This document shows positions 47,334 to 60,233 of a stretch of 64,000 nt of DNA, piece after piece. Position numbers and translations under genes: made by a program. The notes beneath the pieces were generated by a model. That model was not told the DNA's origin, searched no databases, and was given only the letters and a program-made list of their open reading frames with translations. This stretch comes from Dasypus novemcinctus (taxonomy: Eukaryota; Chordata; Mammalia; Cingulata; Dasypodidae), in the NCBI RefSeq assembly GCF_030445035.2, contig NC_080673.1, positions 196,042,216-196,106,215 on the forward strand, written 5' to 3'. Each line of letters begins with the position of its first letter. The first letter of the stretch is position 1.

Positions 47334-49591
47334 GTAAGTCAGATTTGTTATCTTATTGTTTTAGCCTAGTGAACCAGGTTGACAAACTTAAAATAACCTG
47401 TATGCAAATTATTGGCCAGCATGCAAGGCAGTTATATACTGGCTCTGCCTTCAGGAACCTCATCATTTAATTAGGGATAATAGACAAACAAGTGGCAGAG
47501 GTGTACATCTCATCATTATTAAGAGTAGGGAAATACTTGTAACAACCTAAATGTTTCAAGTATGGAAATGTTTGAATTAAGTATGGATCAAGTCATACAA
47601 AGATAAGGTGTATGGCCACTGGCATAATACTAGGAAGGACACACAGCCCACATATTTCCTGGATTTGAAAATGGTTCCAGTGGTGAAATGTGCCATTGAA
47701 TTGATAACAGCTTCTTAGAGGGTGAAAAATGCTACTCATTGTGTGTATATATCAGTTGAAGGTAGCTCCCAACTTCAGAAATATTAAAATATAAAAAGTT
47801 GTATATCTTAGAATGTGATTCACACAGAAGAATTTGAGGAAGTACTCCAAAATGTTTAAGTGCTTAGCAGCATTATACGTGCATTTTATTTTTTGATACT
47901 GTGTTGTATTTGCTTAATTTTGTGTAATGAACATGTATCTTATAATAGTAGGGAAGGGAGGTGCTCTTTTTCTTTTCCATAAGAGATTGCTAAGTTTATG
48001 CTGTCAGGTGAGCTAAGAAATAATCTGCTACGGTCCTGTTCAATCCTTCTTTCCGCAGATGTTTATTGAGGGTCTGCTCTAGACAGGCCCTACATGAGAG
48101 CACTTGTGGGGAAAAAAGAAGAAACGGAGGCAGAAGTTGAGCTGGGTATTGGATTTTTATAATTTGCATAGGGGAGGAAGGAAGTATTCCAAGAGGGCAG
48201 GAAAGCATGTGGAAGAATCTCATAATGAGTAAGTTTAGACTATTTTGGGTAGATAGTAAATCAGCTCATTAGAATGAAATAAGGATTTGTGTAGAAGAGC
48301 TGAAAAGTGACTAGGAGCAACATTTTCAAAGTGCTAGGAAAAACTTTGAATAGAAGAAATCAGCCACTTACTTGAATCTGTACCACTTTATGATTACAAT
48401 TTTTAAAATCTCCAAAATAGAATCCTGATTTTGGATTTGGCAAATCAGAGAGTGCCTTTTAGTCTTTCTGGTAAGAGGGACCTAATCAGTGTAGCCTCTC
48501 CTTACCATCTTGCTATGTAACATTATAAACCAGCCTAGTAGAGACCAGACTGGGGAAGTAGATATACCAACATAGTGTTTTGTGAGAACAACGTGTAAAC
48601 CTTTGTCTCAAGTTACTGTCATCCTTTGCTCAATTGGAAGAAAGCACCATGGAAAGTATGGTGTCTCTGCCTTCCTTTCTTGATTTTATTTTCCTTCTTT
48701 TTCTTTTATAAAAGGTTTATTTGGGACAACAGATTTAAATATGACGAGTAAGAAATAAAAGGGCTCTATTTTATCTTGCCTTAAATTTTAGTTAGGACTC
48801 TGCATTAAGAAAGAAAAAGTGTGTTTGTGGTGATGGTAAAATGGCACTATTTTACTGGACAGCTAACTTTTATGATAGGACCACAGAAAGAGTTTGTTTT
48901 ATATATATGTACCTTTTTTTTTATCTTTTGAAAAGGTTTCTTGGACTGGAGTTAAACGTGTGCTTAGGTTTTTTGCATCTTGGAGCTTTGAGCTCAGGGC
49001 CAGAGGTGGGTGGTGGAAGTAACAATGACTGTGAATGCTCCCTCACTTTAAAATACAGCAGCAGAAAGTCCCAGTTCCAAAGCATGGGTCCCAAGAGTAT
49101 AATCAGTAAATCAGGTTTGTTGTAAGACGATCTTGTTACTTGAATCTGCACATCAACTGTTTCCTGTAAGAATAATTGAAAAGTTATGAAGAATCACCTA
49201 TGTGCACTTGGTGCTCATAGGTATTTTTCATGCCTGATCTTTTAATTAAATCAACTAGTTTATTAAGCCACTTTTTCTAATATTGATATGAGTTATAGAA
49301 AAATTTTACATCCACCTCTTTAATTCTGGTAGCTTCCAAATTCTGAAAAGCCACATGAAAAAAAATATATAGTAAAAAAAAATTTTGTGTGTATGTGTAT
49401 TTATATGTATGTGATGTGATGTATATACACATTTTTGTAGAGCCCATTCATTTGTGAGACTATCTGAAATGCAAACTACTACTTTTCTTTATCTTATAAC
49501 AATTCCTTAGTGTATTTTTCTTTGGAGTGTTTTTTGTTTTGGCCTAATAATCTATCAGGATAATTGTGAATACTTTATTTTGTTGTTTTAG
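47334..49591 (+). other. BOD1L1: BOD1L1 intron 6
   Basis: GTAAGT to TTTTAG. No confident repeat; a TG/TA-rich low-complexity tract lies at about 49385-49432. Nothing coding is supported. Confidence 0.75.
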
Positions 49592-49703
49592 GCGAAAGAA
49601 AAAGAAGAAAGGCTTTTAAGAAGGCAAATTAATAGAGAGAAACTTGAAGAAAAACGAAAACAGAAAGCAGAAAAGACAAAATCTTCAAAAGCCAAGGGTC
49701 AAG
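49592..49703 (+). CDS. BOD1L1: BOD1L1 coding exon 7
   Basis: Codes residues 496-532 plus one base. Almost the entire exon is Lys/Arg/Glu (AKEKEERLLRRQINREKLEE then KRKQKAEKTKSSK) with heptad-like Leu/Ile spacing, so a charged helix or short coiled coil is likely. Acceptor TTTTAG, donor GTATAG. It was found by continuing the exon 6 frame; alone it is too short to be notable. Confidence 0.93.
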
Positions 49704-50279
49704 GTATAGATGTTAATTTTTAATATGTTAAACTATTTTGTATGCATTATTTTCTAAATACTCATATTACTTATGAGATATGATTATAAAATAACATCCA
49801 TTTATTTATAGTGCTTTAGGTAAATAAAGCATTCTATAGGGGGTTAGCTTATTTAATTATGTGTTAATTCATTTTCTCATGGTTGTGAAATAAACTATCA
49901 CTAGAAAATGAATTGTTATTATGTGAGTTAGTCAAGCCTGTCTGGTGATATTAATGGAATTGATTTTTGCTTTAACTAAAATAACTGCAAACTTTTGCCT
50001 AAAATATTGCACTGAACAAAATTGAACTCCCTCTGAGCATATATGTATGTTTGTTTAAAATGTTTGCATGATAATTTAACTTTATAAAATGTTATCATTT
50101 GAAATATAAAAGGTAAGACTTCTCCATTGAAATACAATTTTTATTCCAGTACAAGCTCGGGATATTGGTTAAAGCCATTTTGTATCTTTAATAATGATTA
50201 GAGCATCTTAAGGAAAATAAATGTTACATGGCTCATGACACTGTTCTGAAATACAGTTAATTGGTTGCTTTTTCCCTAG
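49704..50279 (+). other. BOD1L1: BOD1L1 intron 7
   Basis: 576 nt, GTATAG to CCCTAG. AT-rich and unassigned. Confidence 0.8.
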
Positions 50280-50418
50280 GCAAAAATACTGTGGATTTAG
50301 AAGAATCATCCGCAAAAATCATGGAGCATAAAGCCCCCAGAATTAAAGAAGTCCTTAAAGAGCGGAAAGTTTTAGAGAAAAAAGTTGCCCTAAGTAAAAA
50401 AAGAAAAAAAGATTCAAA
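50280..50418 (+). CDS. BOD1L1: BOD1L1 coding exon 8
   Basis: Codes the split Gly533 to residue 578 plus two bases. It carries a helical basic segment (PRIKEVLKERKVLEKKVALS) followed by KKRKK at 572-576, a classical monopartite nuclear localisation pattern. Acceptor CCCTAG, donor GTACGT. A minus-oriented SINE begins 98 bp after the donor (50517-50952). Confidence 0.94.
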
Positions 50419-50516
50419 GTACGTTCTTTATCTGGCTACATGCCCATTTTACCATTTTTACAGCATGCTTACAAAAGAGAGACACTGAAAATGACAGTGT
50501 AAAGGACCACGCCTTT

Positions 50517-50952
50517 TTTTTTTTAACTATAGTATTTATTTATTTTTTTTTTTTATTGATTTATTTATTTCTCTCCCCTTCCCACCCCCCCACCCCGGTT
50601 GTCTGTTCTCTGTGTCTATTTGCTGCATCTTCTTTGTCCGCTTCTGTTGTTGTTAGCAGCACAGGAATCTGTTTCTTTTTGTTGCGTCATCTTGCTGCGT
50701 CATCTCTCCGTGTGTGCGGTGCCATTCCTGGGCAGGCTGCACTTTCACACTGGGTGGCTCTCCTTACGGGGCGCACTCCTTGCGCGTGGGGCTCCCGTAC
50801 GCGGGGGACACCCCTGCGTGGCAGGGCACTCCTTGCGCACATCAGCACTGTGCATGGGCCAGCTCCACACGGGTCAAGGAGGCCCAGGGTTTGAACCGCA
50901 GACCTCCCATGTGGTAGACGGACGCCTTAACCACTGGGCCAAGTCCGCCGCC
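50517..50952 (-). mobile_element. tRNA-derived SINE (DAS-like), minus, intron 8
   Basis: T-run and TTATTTATTTCTCTCCCC at left, body with GCGCACTCCTTGCGCGTGG, head complement TTTGAACCGCAGACC ... CACTGGGCCAAGTCCGCCG at right. Duplication AGGACCACGCCTTT (50503-50516) / AGGACCACACCTTT (50953-50966), 13 of 14. Confidence 0.94.
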
Positions 50953-51734
50953 AGGACCACACCTTTAATGCTTGTGTTACTGCATGTTTAGAAAGGGCCT
51001 CAGGGTTTCATTTCATTGTGTTAATATCTAGCATTCCTACGTGGTATATTTTCTTATTTTGGGGTTCCAGACCTCTTTGATAAACTGATGGGAGCTTTGG
51101 GCCCTCACCCCAGAAAAAAATGAACTTGCACACACAAAATTGTACCTATAGTGTCCAGGAGTTTATGGGCTCATCACTGTATCCATTGCCCCTCTAGAAG
51201 TACGCTGGAAGCATGTCTGTTCTGGATATTCAATGACCATTTATGTATGATTGCATCCAATTCTCTTTACCCTAGTCCAGAGGTGTGAGCTAGCTTCTTT
51301 TATAATACTGCATTATCATGATCAATACTGTAAAAATTAGAAAGCTAAAGAGTTCCTGAGAGTGGCTATAAAGTCATAAGCCATGGGCTACAATTTTACT
51401 GTCCCATCAGAGTGCAGTTATGTAAATATATCACATACTTCAAGATAGCTGAATTAATAATTTGCAGAACTAAGTAATTGGAGTCAGTTTTCAATTTTCT
51501 ATTTATTATACCTCATTCCTATTGACCTCAATAAATGAGACTATCTTCTATACGCAAAAGGTGGTAAGACTCATGCAGTAGACTTTCGGATGGCAAGTAT
51601 AGTCCATGAAGTCATTCCTTCAGGACAGCAAATCAGGAATTTTTGTGTCGTGTATTTTCCTTTAGCACCAAGTGTAGCATGTTCATGCCACATTTTGAGA
51701 TTATATGCTCCTCTGTTGACTAAGAATAGGTTTT

Positions 51735-52140
51735 TTTTTTTTAAGATTTATTTATTTCTCTCCCCTTCCCCCCCCCCACCCCAGTTTTCTGTTCTCTGTG
51801 TCTATTTTCTGCGTGTTCTTTGTCTGCTTCTGTTGTTGTCAGCGGCATGGGAATCTGTGTTTCTTTTTGTTGTGTCATCTTGTGTCAGCTCTCCGTGTGT
51901 GCGGCACCATTCTTGGTCAGGCTGCACTTTCTTTCGCGCTGGGCTGCTTTCCTTACGGGGCACACTTCTTACGCATGCGGCTCCCCTATGCGGGGGACAC
52001 CCCTGCGTAACACAGCACTCCTTGCCTCATCAGGACTGCACATGGGCCAGCTCCACATGGGTCAAGGAGGCCCAGGGTTTGAACCGCGGACCTCCCATGT
52101 GGTAGGTGGATGCCCTAACCACTGGGCCAAGTCTGCCGCC
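51735..52140 (-). mobile_element. tRNA-derived SINE (DAS-like), minus, intron 8
   Basis: Same structure as the first intron 8 copy. Exact duplication AAGAATAGGTTTT at 51722-51734 and 52141-52153. It lacks the longer head-side spacer of its neighbour, with small deletions. Confidence 0.94.
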
Positions 52141-52294
52141 AAGAATAGGTTTTAAATTGAAAAGTAACATGTCACCATTTATGGATCTAGTGTTTATTGT
52201 AAAAGAAAATTTTGTTCATATTTTAGCCTTCCTAAGAAATTCTTATATACAATTCAAAGTTCATATTTAACTTTTTGGGGGTTTTTTTCCTCAG

Positions 52295-52367
52295 GAATGT
52301 TGACGAGAATTCTAAAAAGAAACAGCAACCTGAAGAAGATTCCAAAGAAACTCCCAAAGCAAGTGAG
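52295..52367 (+). CDS. BOD1L1: BOD1L1 coding exon 9 (73 nt)
   Basis: Completes Lys579 and codes to Glu603 (NVDENSKKKQQPEEDSKETP region). The acceptor CTCAG follows an unusually G-rich then T-rich stretch (GGGGGTTTTTTTCC); the donor is GTGTGT. The exon is not a multiple of three, so skipping it would break the frame into exon 10. A SINE ends 154 bp upstream. Confidence 0.93.
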
Positions 52368-54127
52368 GTGTGTCTTAATCAGTAAAACCCCATTTTAGAT
52401 GCTCTTTGGTTAGATATAGACCTTTGAGTCCTTTGGAGCAAAGCTGAGACTATAGTGTGATCTTTCCAAGTTAAATTAAAAATCCCTCACATAGCATTCC
52501 TGAACCTCCACCCTATCATATTCTCATTTTGATGAGTTGATTTACTTGGACTTTTATCTAGATAATAAAAGAGAAAATAGAGAAAACACCTAAAATCCCC
52601 CCACCGTAACAAAGCATCTGTTTCATGCTCATCCATTCCACATATGTGGACACATGTCACTGTAATCTTGCCAAATGCTTTGAACATTCCGTCTTATTTC
52701 ATGTCACCTTGGAGGCTTCCTGATTATTTTATTTATTGATTGCATTTTGTTATATTGAGTGGATAGACCATAATTTATTTAGGTATCTACTTTAGTTGAC
52801 CATTTGGTTATTTCCAATATTTTATCTTTTAAATAGTGAAAATATATGCAATGAATACATTTCCCTTTTTTGGATTTTTTTGGGGAGTAAACATCATTTT
52901 ATTGGGTTTAATTCCTTATTTACATTTTTATATTTATAATTCTATAGCTAAAATATATTAACATTTCCAGGGATAGAAATTAGTAATTTAGCAAGTAGTA
53001 TTTTTCATTCTCTATTCATGCATTAGGGGCATATTTAGAAGTATATCCTAATCTTTTATAGCATATTTTTTTAAATAGTTAACTCAATTTTGTGTTAAAC
53101 GTCTGTGAAATATAATCTCATAAAACTTTAGTCACACACTGTTATTTGGACTGAATTGTAAAATTAGTTTGCTATATAATTCCCCTTAGTTCTTTCTTTG
53201 AGGAATTTAATTTTAAAGTATTTATGAAGATCTTCCTGTATCCTGGTTCCTGTTATATTAGTAGAAGTGCATAGATTATCATGTTAGAATTTAAGGAGTT
53301 AAAATATTAAGTTGACATTGAGGCACGAAGGTCTTTCCAAGAACTTCAGCCCACTCGTTGAATAATTTTAACTCTTAGTAGTTATTATTGAAGTGGAGTC
53401 AATCAGCATCCACTTATTAACATTTATAATCTACTCAGTACCAAACTCTGGGAGGAGGTGGGAGGCAGGTATGTCCTATAGGTACTACGGTTTACCAGTA
53501 TCTTCCCTTGGATACATAAAGATGAATACATTGTATATGATGTTATTATTACTTTGAGTTTTTGTGTGCATTTGGAACTTCATAGTAGAGTGTCCTACAG
53601 GTAGACTAAATTTATCAGTTTTCCATAAATGATTCAGATTTCCAAAATAAAACAGCAAATCTTATTTCATTATAAAATGTTTAAATTAGTATTACATTGT
53701 TGGACTGGAGAGAACATTGGATGGTCATTCATTCAGCTTATATTTATTATTAGTGACTACTGGGCACTGGATGGGTTTTAGTGATACAGAGTTAAAATGA
53801 GTGGACAAATTCAGGAGAAATCCTCATCTCTATAAAGGTCTGTCTTTGATGTAATTGGAGGACTATTAAGCTCAGAAGGAGATCATCCAAATTCAGTTCT
53901 AGCACAGCTACTTGTGGCCTGAGTGTCAAGTTATTGAATCACATTGCGCTTCACTTTCCTAATGCGTATAATGTGGTTAGTAATAACTAGCACAGGCTGT
54001 TTGCAAGGATAAAGTGAGATGTAACATGTGTAACCGCACTCAATATGTTTAATGTACCCAAATGTTAAATTTGAATCTAAAAGTTTATTTTGGTATTTCT
54101 CATATTTTATCCTTTATTTTCTTCCAG
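52368..54127 (+). other. BOD1L1: BOD1L1 intron 9
   Basis: GTGTGT to TTCCAG. AT-rich; a MIR at 53875-54050 ends about 78 nt before the exon 10 acceptor. The rest is unassigned. Confidence 0.8.
53875..54050 (+). repeat. MIR SINE next to exon 10
   Basis: 'aattcagttctagcacagct' 'acttgtggcctgagtgtcaa', 'cgcttcactttcctaatgcg', 'taataactagcacaggctg'. Confidence 0.7.
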
Positions 54128-57100
54128 CATTGTGAAAAGGAAATGGTGTCTTCTTCAAAAGAGCCAAAACATGTTCATGCAAAAAGCGAGCCAAGTAAAC
54201 CTGCCAGGAGACTTTCAGAGTCTTTGCATTCAGCTGATGAAAACAAAAATGAAGCAAAAATAGAAAGAGAACATAAGAGACGGACATCTACCCCTGTGGT
54301 GATGGAAGGAACACAAGAAGAGACTGACACAAAAGATGGGAAAAGGCAAGTGGAACGCTCAGAAACTAGTCCAGAAGAACCACAGAAACAGAAGAACACA
54401 CTTAAAAATGAAAAACATTTAAAAAAAGATGAATCTGAAACATCACATTTGAAAAGCCTACCTAAGAAAGAGGTGAAATTCTCCAAGGAGAAGCCTGAAA
54501 AAGAGAAAACTCTGTCAGAAGACAAATTATCTACAAAACATAAATACAAAGGTGACAGCATACATAAAACAGGTGATGAGACTGAGCTTCACCCTTCTGA
54601 TAAAAGTGTAAAAGCAGATGAAAATACTCAGAAGCAAAGTCAACAGACAAAGTTTTCTTCAGATGATAAAACTGACCGAAAAAGTAAGCATAGGAACGAA
54701 AGGAAATTATCAATTTTAGGCAAAGATGGAAAGCCAGTTTCTGAATATATTATAAAAACAGATGAGAATGTTCGTAAAGAAAACAACAAAAAAGAGAGAC
54801 ATATGTCAATCGAAAAAACTAAAGTGGAGCACAAAGCAAGAAGATCAAGTGATTCTAAAATTCAGAAAGATTCTCAGAGTTCTAAGCAACATAGTGTCAC
54901 ATTACAGAGAAGAAGTGAAAGTTATTCAGAAGATAGGTGTGAGATGGACTCGACTAATTTAGATAGTAATATAAAATCAGAGGAAGGTGTCCATAAAGAG
55001 AAGCGAAGAACAAAGAGTTTGTTAGAAGAGAAACTAGTGCTTAAGTCTAAATCAAAAAGTCAGGGCAAACAGTTAAAAATGGTTGAAACAGAATTACAGG
55101 AAAGTGTCACAAAACAGGCAATCACTCCAAAATCTGATAAAGAGAAGAGCACAGAAGAAAGTGACTCAGATAAACAGCGAAAGTCTAAACTTGAAGACAA
55201 ACCTGTTGATGAAACGGGCATTGAACCTGTGTTAGAGAGCACTTCTTCAGCACAAAGTGCACAGAAAGAGTCTGGTCATAGAGCTAAGTTAGCAAAGGAG
55301 AAATATAAGGGTGATAAAGATTCCAGTTCCTCCAGACTTGAAAGAAAGTTGTCAGATGGGCACAAAAGCAGAAGCTTGAAGCATAGTAGCAAGGACATGA
55401 AAAAGAAGGAAGAAAATAAATCTGATGACAAGGATGGTAAAGAGGTTGACAGCAATCATGAAAAGGCCAAAATCATGGAAAAGAAATTAAGTAGAAGGCT
55501 ATGTGAAAATCGACGAGGAAGCTTATCACAAGAAATGACCAAAGGTGAAGAAAAATTAGCAGCAAATACTCTGGGCACTCCCAGTATTTCCTCCCTTCAG
55601 AGACCAAAAAAATGTGGTGATACCTCAGTGATCCCAGAACAAGAGCCAATGGAAATTGATTCTGAACCAGCCATTGAAAATGTGTCTGAAGCATCTAAAA
55701 CCCAAGACAGCAGCAATAATAGTTCTCCACGAGATATTGACTCTGGAAATGTTATGAAACAAAAAACTGCTTCCATAGTTCTAAAGGATGAGTTAAGGAC
55801 TTCAACAGTAGATTCAAGAACAGTAGTTCCTGCCTATAAATCAGGACGTGGAACAGTTAGTAATTCTGAAAAGCATAGTGACCATAAAAGCACCTTGAGC
55901 AAGAAAGCTCATATTCAAAGTGCTGTGCCCAAACCAGGTCCTGGGGAGAAAGAATCCATTCAACAAGGAACTCATGAAACAGGTGTAGACTCTGAAACTC
56001 GTCAAAGAATGCTAGCTAGTGCCCCATCAGAAAATGATAGTATACAAAAGAATTTGAAAAGCACAGCCAAACCCACTGAAGAACATGTTGTTCAAGGAGA
56101 TGTTGCTCTTGAACATTCCACAAATTTAGACCCCACACTGAACTTAAGTTCAGTGACTGTTGTGCCTCAGAAAAAATCTCATGACTCAGAAGCACTCACT
56201 TTAGTTGACAGAAGAACTGCTTTAGAAGGTGGCACCTCTAATACCTCACTTGTGGACCATTCTAATATCCTTAATCAAAGTTTGACCGTTAGAGAATTGG
56301 AAGTCCCTAGACCAAGTGATCGTAACGAAAATGGTGAGGGTTCTACAGTAGATCCATCAACAAAAGCAAACATAGATAGCATAAAACACATTCCAGAAAG
56401 TTGCCAAGCCACTTTATCACACAGTAAAGAAGAAAAAGTAAACATGCCTCATGGTAGCAAGTTAACGCACATGGTTGATGAGAATGAGAATTTTGGCAAA
56501 GAAGTTGGCTTTATGGACACAGCCAAGGAAGAAGATAATTTTAATACAGATGCCAGTTTAAAGCAAACAATTAGAGCCACAGTCAATAATGGCAAAAAGG
56601 ACAGCATTGCTGTTGATAATGTGGTAGGCATAAGTTCAGAAAAAGATGCTGAAATAATTGAACTTACAGGAAAAATAAGTGTAAATAGAGGCCCACATGA
56701 AATAGAAAATATATCAGTTGATGTTGAAAGAGGGAATGAAAACAGTGAGGTTGATACCAGTGCTGGAGGTGATGAGGCATCCTCTGTTTTATACCAAAGG
56801 AATGAAAACACTGAGAATATGACAGCTGGATCTGACAGAGCAGGAAAGACTTTTATTGCCACAAGTACTGAAGGGAAGAACAAAGCTGTTCCCTTAAATT
56901 CAGTAAAGGCAGGTGATGCCACAACTACTTCAGAAACAAGAGACAGTGAGATGGCTTTGCCTTGCACAAGCATTGAAGCAGATGAAGGCTTCATAATAGG
57001 TGCATGCTCCAGAAATAATCCTCTTTGTGTTGGGGCAGAAGCCAGCGAATGCACCATTTTTGCAGCAGCTGAAGAAGGTGGAGGTGTTGTCACGGAGGGA

Positions 57101-60100
57101 TTTGCTGAAAGTGAAACTCTCCTTACAAGCACCAAGGAAGGAGAAAGTGGAGAGTGTACCATGGCTGAATCCGAAGGAAGAACAACAGATCCAGTGACTG
57201 TTTATACAGTTAAAATTGATGACAATGTGAATAGTGTTGGGACAGAAGAAAAAGATGATGCTGTAACCAGTGCAGGCTCTGAAGGGAAATGTGATGGTTC
57301 TTCAGGTAGAGACTCAGAAATAGTTGAAGGGACTGTTACTTTTATTAGTGAAGTTGAAAGTGATGGGGCAGTAACAAGTGCTGGAACTGAAATAAGAGAT
57401 GGCTCCTTAAGCAGTGAAGAGGTAGATGAATTCCAGAGAAATATGGCAAGAATGGCCCCCAAAAAAGAAACTGAGAGTGCTGTGACATGTACAGGAGCAG
57501 AAGGAAGAAGGGATAACTTTGTTATCTGTCCAGTAACTGGTGCAGAACCACAGGAGGAGCGCATTGTTACAGGTGCAGATATGGTGCTGGTAGATAATGA
57601 TGCACCGCCAGGAACAAGTGCCAACCAAGAAGGAGATGGTTCTGTAAATGACGGTACAGAAGGTGAGAGTGCAGTCACCAGCACAGGGATAATGGAAGAA
57701 GATGGAGAGGGGCCAGCAAGTTGCACAGGTTCAGAAGATAGCAGCGAAGGCTTTGCCATAAGTTCTGAATCAGAAGAAAGTGGAGAGAATGCAATGGACA
57801 GCACAGTAGCCAAAGAAGTCACTAATGTACAAGTAGTTGCTGCCGGTCCTTGTGATGATGAGGGCATTGTGACCAGCACAGGTGCAAAGGAAGAGGATGA
57901 TGAAGGGGAGGGCGTCGTGACTAGCACTGGAAGAGGAAATGAAGTTGGCCATGCTTCAACTTTCACAGGGATAGAAGAAGAAAGTGAAGGGGCATTGATT
58001 TGTGAAAGTGCAGAAGGAGACAGTCATATTGGGACTGCGGTAGACCGTGTGGAAGCTGAGGCAGGAGTAGCTCTCCTAAATGTACTTGAAAGTGATGTGG
58101 ATAGCTTGAGTGGTGCCAAGAACACAATTAAAGAGACAGAGATCTGCTCGAGTGCTAAAGGCATTGTAGAAAGCAGTGTGACCAGTGCAGTTTCTGAAAA
58201 GGACAAAGTGGCATCAATTCCTGAAGCTTGCGAGGGTCCCATGACTAGTGCAGCTTCAGATCAGAGTGACAGTCAGGTCACCAGGAAAGAAAAAGTTGAA
58301 GATGCCAGAATTTCCACTGGCATGGTGGGAGGCAGTTGTGAGATTCTTGTATCCCGCGCAGCCCCCGAATGTGAAGTTGATGACACATCACCAAGTGAAA
58401 AAGATGAGGTCATCATCACCTCTGTAGAAAATGAAGAGTATGATTGTCTCACAGCTAGTACAGCCAGTGTTGATATGACCAACCAACATAGTTCAGCTGG
58501 GGGTAGAAGTAAAGGTAAAGGCTTGATGATTTCCACCAGTACGACAAATGATTACACCACTCCATTAAGTGCTCCTGTAGACACGGAAGGTCATTCAAGT
58601 GCTCTGAGAACTGAAGAAAATGTGGAAGGCACTAGAGTAAACCTGGAAGAATTTGAGGCCCCCATGCCCAGTGCAGTTTCAGGAGATGAAAGCCAACTCA
58701 CTGCTGCTAGAAGTGAAGAGAAAGATGAGTGCGCCATGATTTCCACAAGCATAGGGGAAGAGTTTGAAGTGCCTATTTCCAGTGCAATGACCATCAAATG
58801 TGCTGAAGGCCAGCAGCCCGTTGGAGTAGTGGAAGAAAGCGTGAATGGTCCAATCTTAGTAAGCACTGGCAACTTCGAGGTACCTATGCCCAGCGCACCC
58901 ACAGATGTTGAAAGTCCTCTTGCCTCAACCAGCAAAGAGGAGAAAGATGAATGTGCCCTCATTTCCACAAGTATAGCAGAGGAATGTGAGGCCTCTGTTT
59001 CTGGTGTAGTTGTGGAAAGTGAAAATGAGCAATCCATTAGAGCCATGGAAGAAAAGGATGGGAGTGCTCTCATCTCAACAAGCTCAGTAGAAGACTGCGA
59101 GGGCCCAGTATCCAGCGCAGCCCCTCCAGAGGAAGTCCATCCCTCCGTCAGAGCAGCAGAAGAGATAAGTGACACTGCCATGATTTCCACAAGCACCTCT
59201 GAAGGATGTGAGGCTGTCATGGTTAACACTGTCACACAGGATGAAGATCAGGCCACTCAGGCGAGAACAGAGGACGTGAGTGACACGGCCATCATCTCCA
59301 CCAGCACGGCAGAATGTGCTTTGATTGTCACCAGCCCAAACAGACATGAAGCCAGGGGGCTGACTGCCAGCAACCCAGAAGGAAACAATGATGTGTCAGC
59401 AGCATCAGCCACAAAAGTCAGCAAGTGTGCTGTCCCCATGCCCAGCTTGCTTGTGGAGAATAGCTGTCATGGGCCATTCACAGGAGGAAAAGGAGCGGAC
59501 CCCTCTGTTGCCATGAGCACCAAGGAAAGGCAGGAAAGTGCACCAGTCTGTGTGCTCTCTGCAGGCCACAGCAGCCAGCCAAGTGCCGGATGTGCAGAAC
59601 AGACAGATAGGCCTGGAACTGGCAAGGCACTGTGTACAGAAAGGGGACAAAATGAGGGCATTGTGAGCCTCGTGAATACAGAAGAGAGTGTGTTGTTGAG
59701 CTCTGTTCAGAGGGGAGATAAATGCTATGAGGCAGGGACAACAGAAAGTTGTTCAGCAGGAAGGGGCATAGAGTTGGTCGCTAGCTCACCCGACATTCGG
59801 AGAGGGCCAGAAGAAACGTGTGGGCAGACGACTGTGGTCCCCTCTGTCAGTATTCACTGTTTGGCAGCTGTAAATACTGGTGCTACAAAAGCTGATGACA
59901 TGCCAGATGCCAAAGACACTGCTGCAAAGCATTCATCTCTCCATCCTGTACAACAGACATCTGCAGACAACTTGAAAACTACCACAACTGAATGTATTAA
60001 TGGCCAAGAGTCAGAAACACCTAACATCATGCTCCTTCCAGCTGTCAATGACATACCTTTTCTAGCTCCTAATTGTGAGCAGCACTTGGCCATAAAGAGT

Positions 60101-60233
60101 GGTCAGAGTGGCAAGTGGCTTGTTAAAGCTACAGCTGAGAAAGTAGGAGATGATAACAGCATGACAAAACCATTCCATGAGGAAGGGGACTGCCAGGTCA
60201 CTGTTTCTTCTGAAGAAAATTTGTGTAACATAG
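54128..60233 (+). CDS. BOD1L1: BOD1L1 giant coding exon 10 (6,106 nt)
   Basis: Codes residues 604-2638 plus one base, about two thirds of the protein, with no stop. The first third (to about 55650) is Lys/Arg/Ser/Glu-rich with many RRxS and KSKSK type patches and reads as a basic disordered region. The middle and last parts become acidic and Ser/Thr-rich, with recurring AVTSAG/TSTG units (57250-58250) and ISTS...EECE...SA units (58300-59335). No globular domain or membrane segment is visible. Acceptor TTCCAG at 54127, donor GTAAGA at 60234. The open frame also runs 66 nt upstream of the acceptor and 53 nt past the donor, but those ends read as intron. Long open frames on the opposite strand are shadows of the codon bias. 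Confidence 0.96.
57250..59335 (+). repeat. BOD1L1: degenerate coding repeats within BOD1L1 exon 10
   Basis: Protein-level repeats: first AVTSAG/IVTSTG-type units followed by Glu/Asp/Gly (starts near 57253, 57359, 57470, 57664, 57862, 57907), then units of the form DE-C-A-x-ISTS-x(2-4)-EE-C/F-E-x-P/S-SSA (near 58719, 58939, 59044, 59161, 59275), the last three spaced about 105-117 nt. Confidence 0.75.

Larger units (their letters stand above)
50419..52294 (+). other. BOD1L1: BOD1L1 intron 8
   Basis: GTACGT to CTCAG. Carries two same-orientation (minus) DAS-like SINEs, 50517-50952 and 51735-52140, with unassigned sequence between them. Confidence 0.85.

Noticed and set aside
54062..54127. ATG at 54062 as the start of a 2,074-residue protein
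   Set aside because: This stretch is the intron 9 3' end with a pyrimidine tract and AG; exon 10 begins at 54128 and is reached from exon 9 in frame.
56449..59235. Long minus-strand open frames (237, 254 and 214 residues) opposite BOD1L1 exon 10
   Set aside because: They mirror the Ser/Thr/Glu codon use of the real exon, have no promoter, splice context or family resemblance, and read as low-complexity Ser/Ala/Val.
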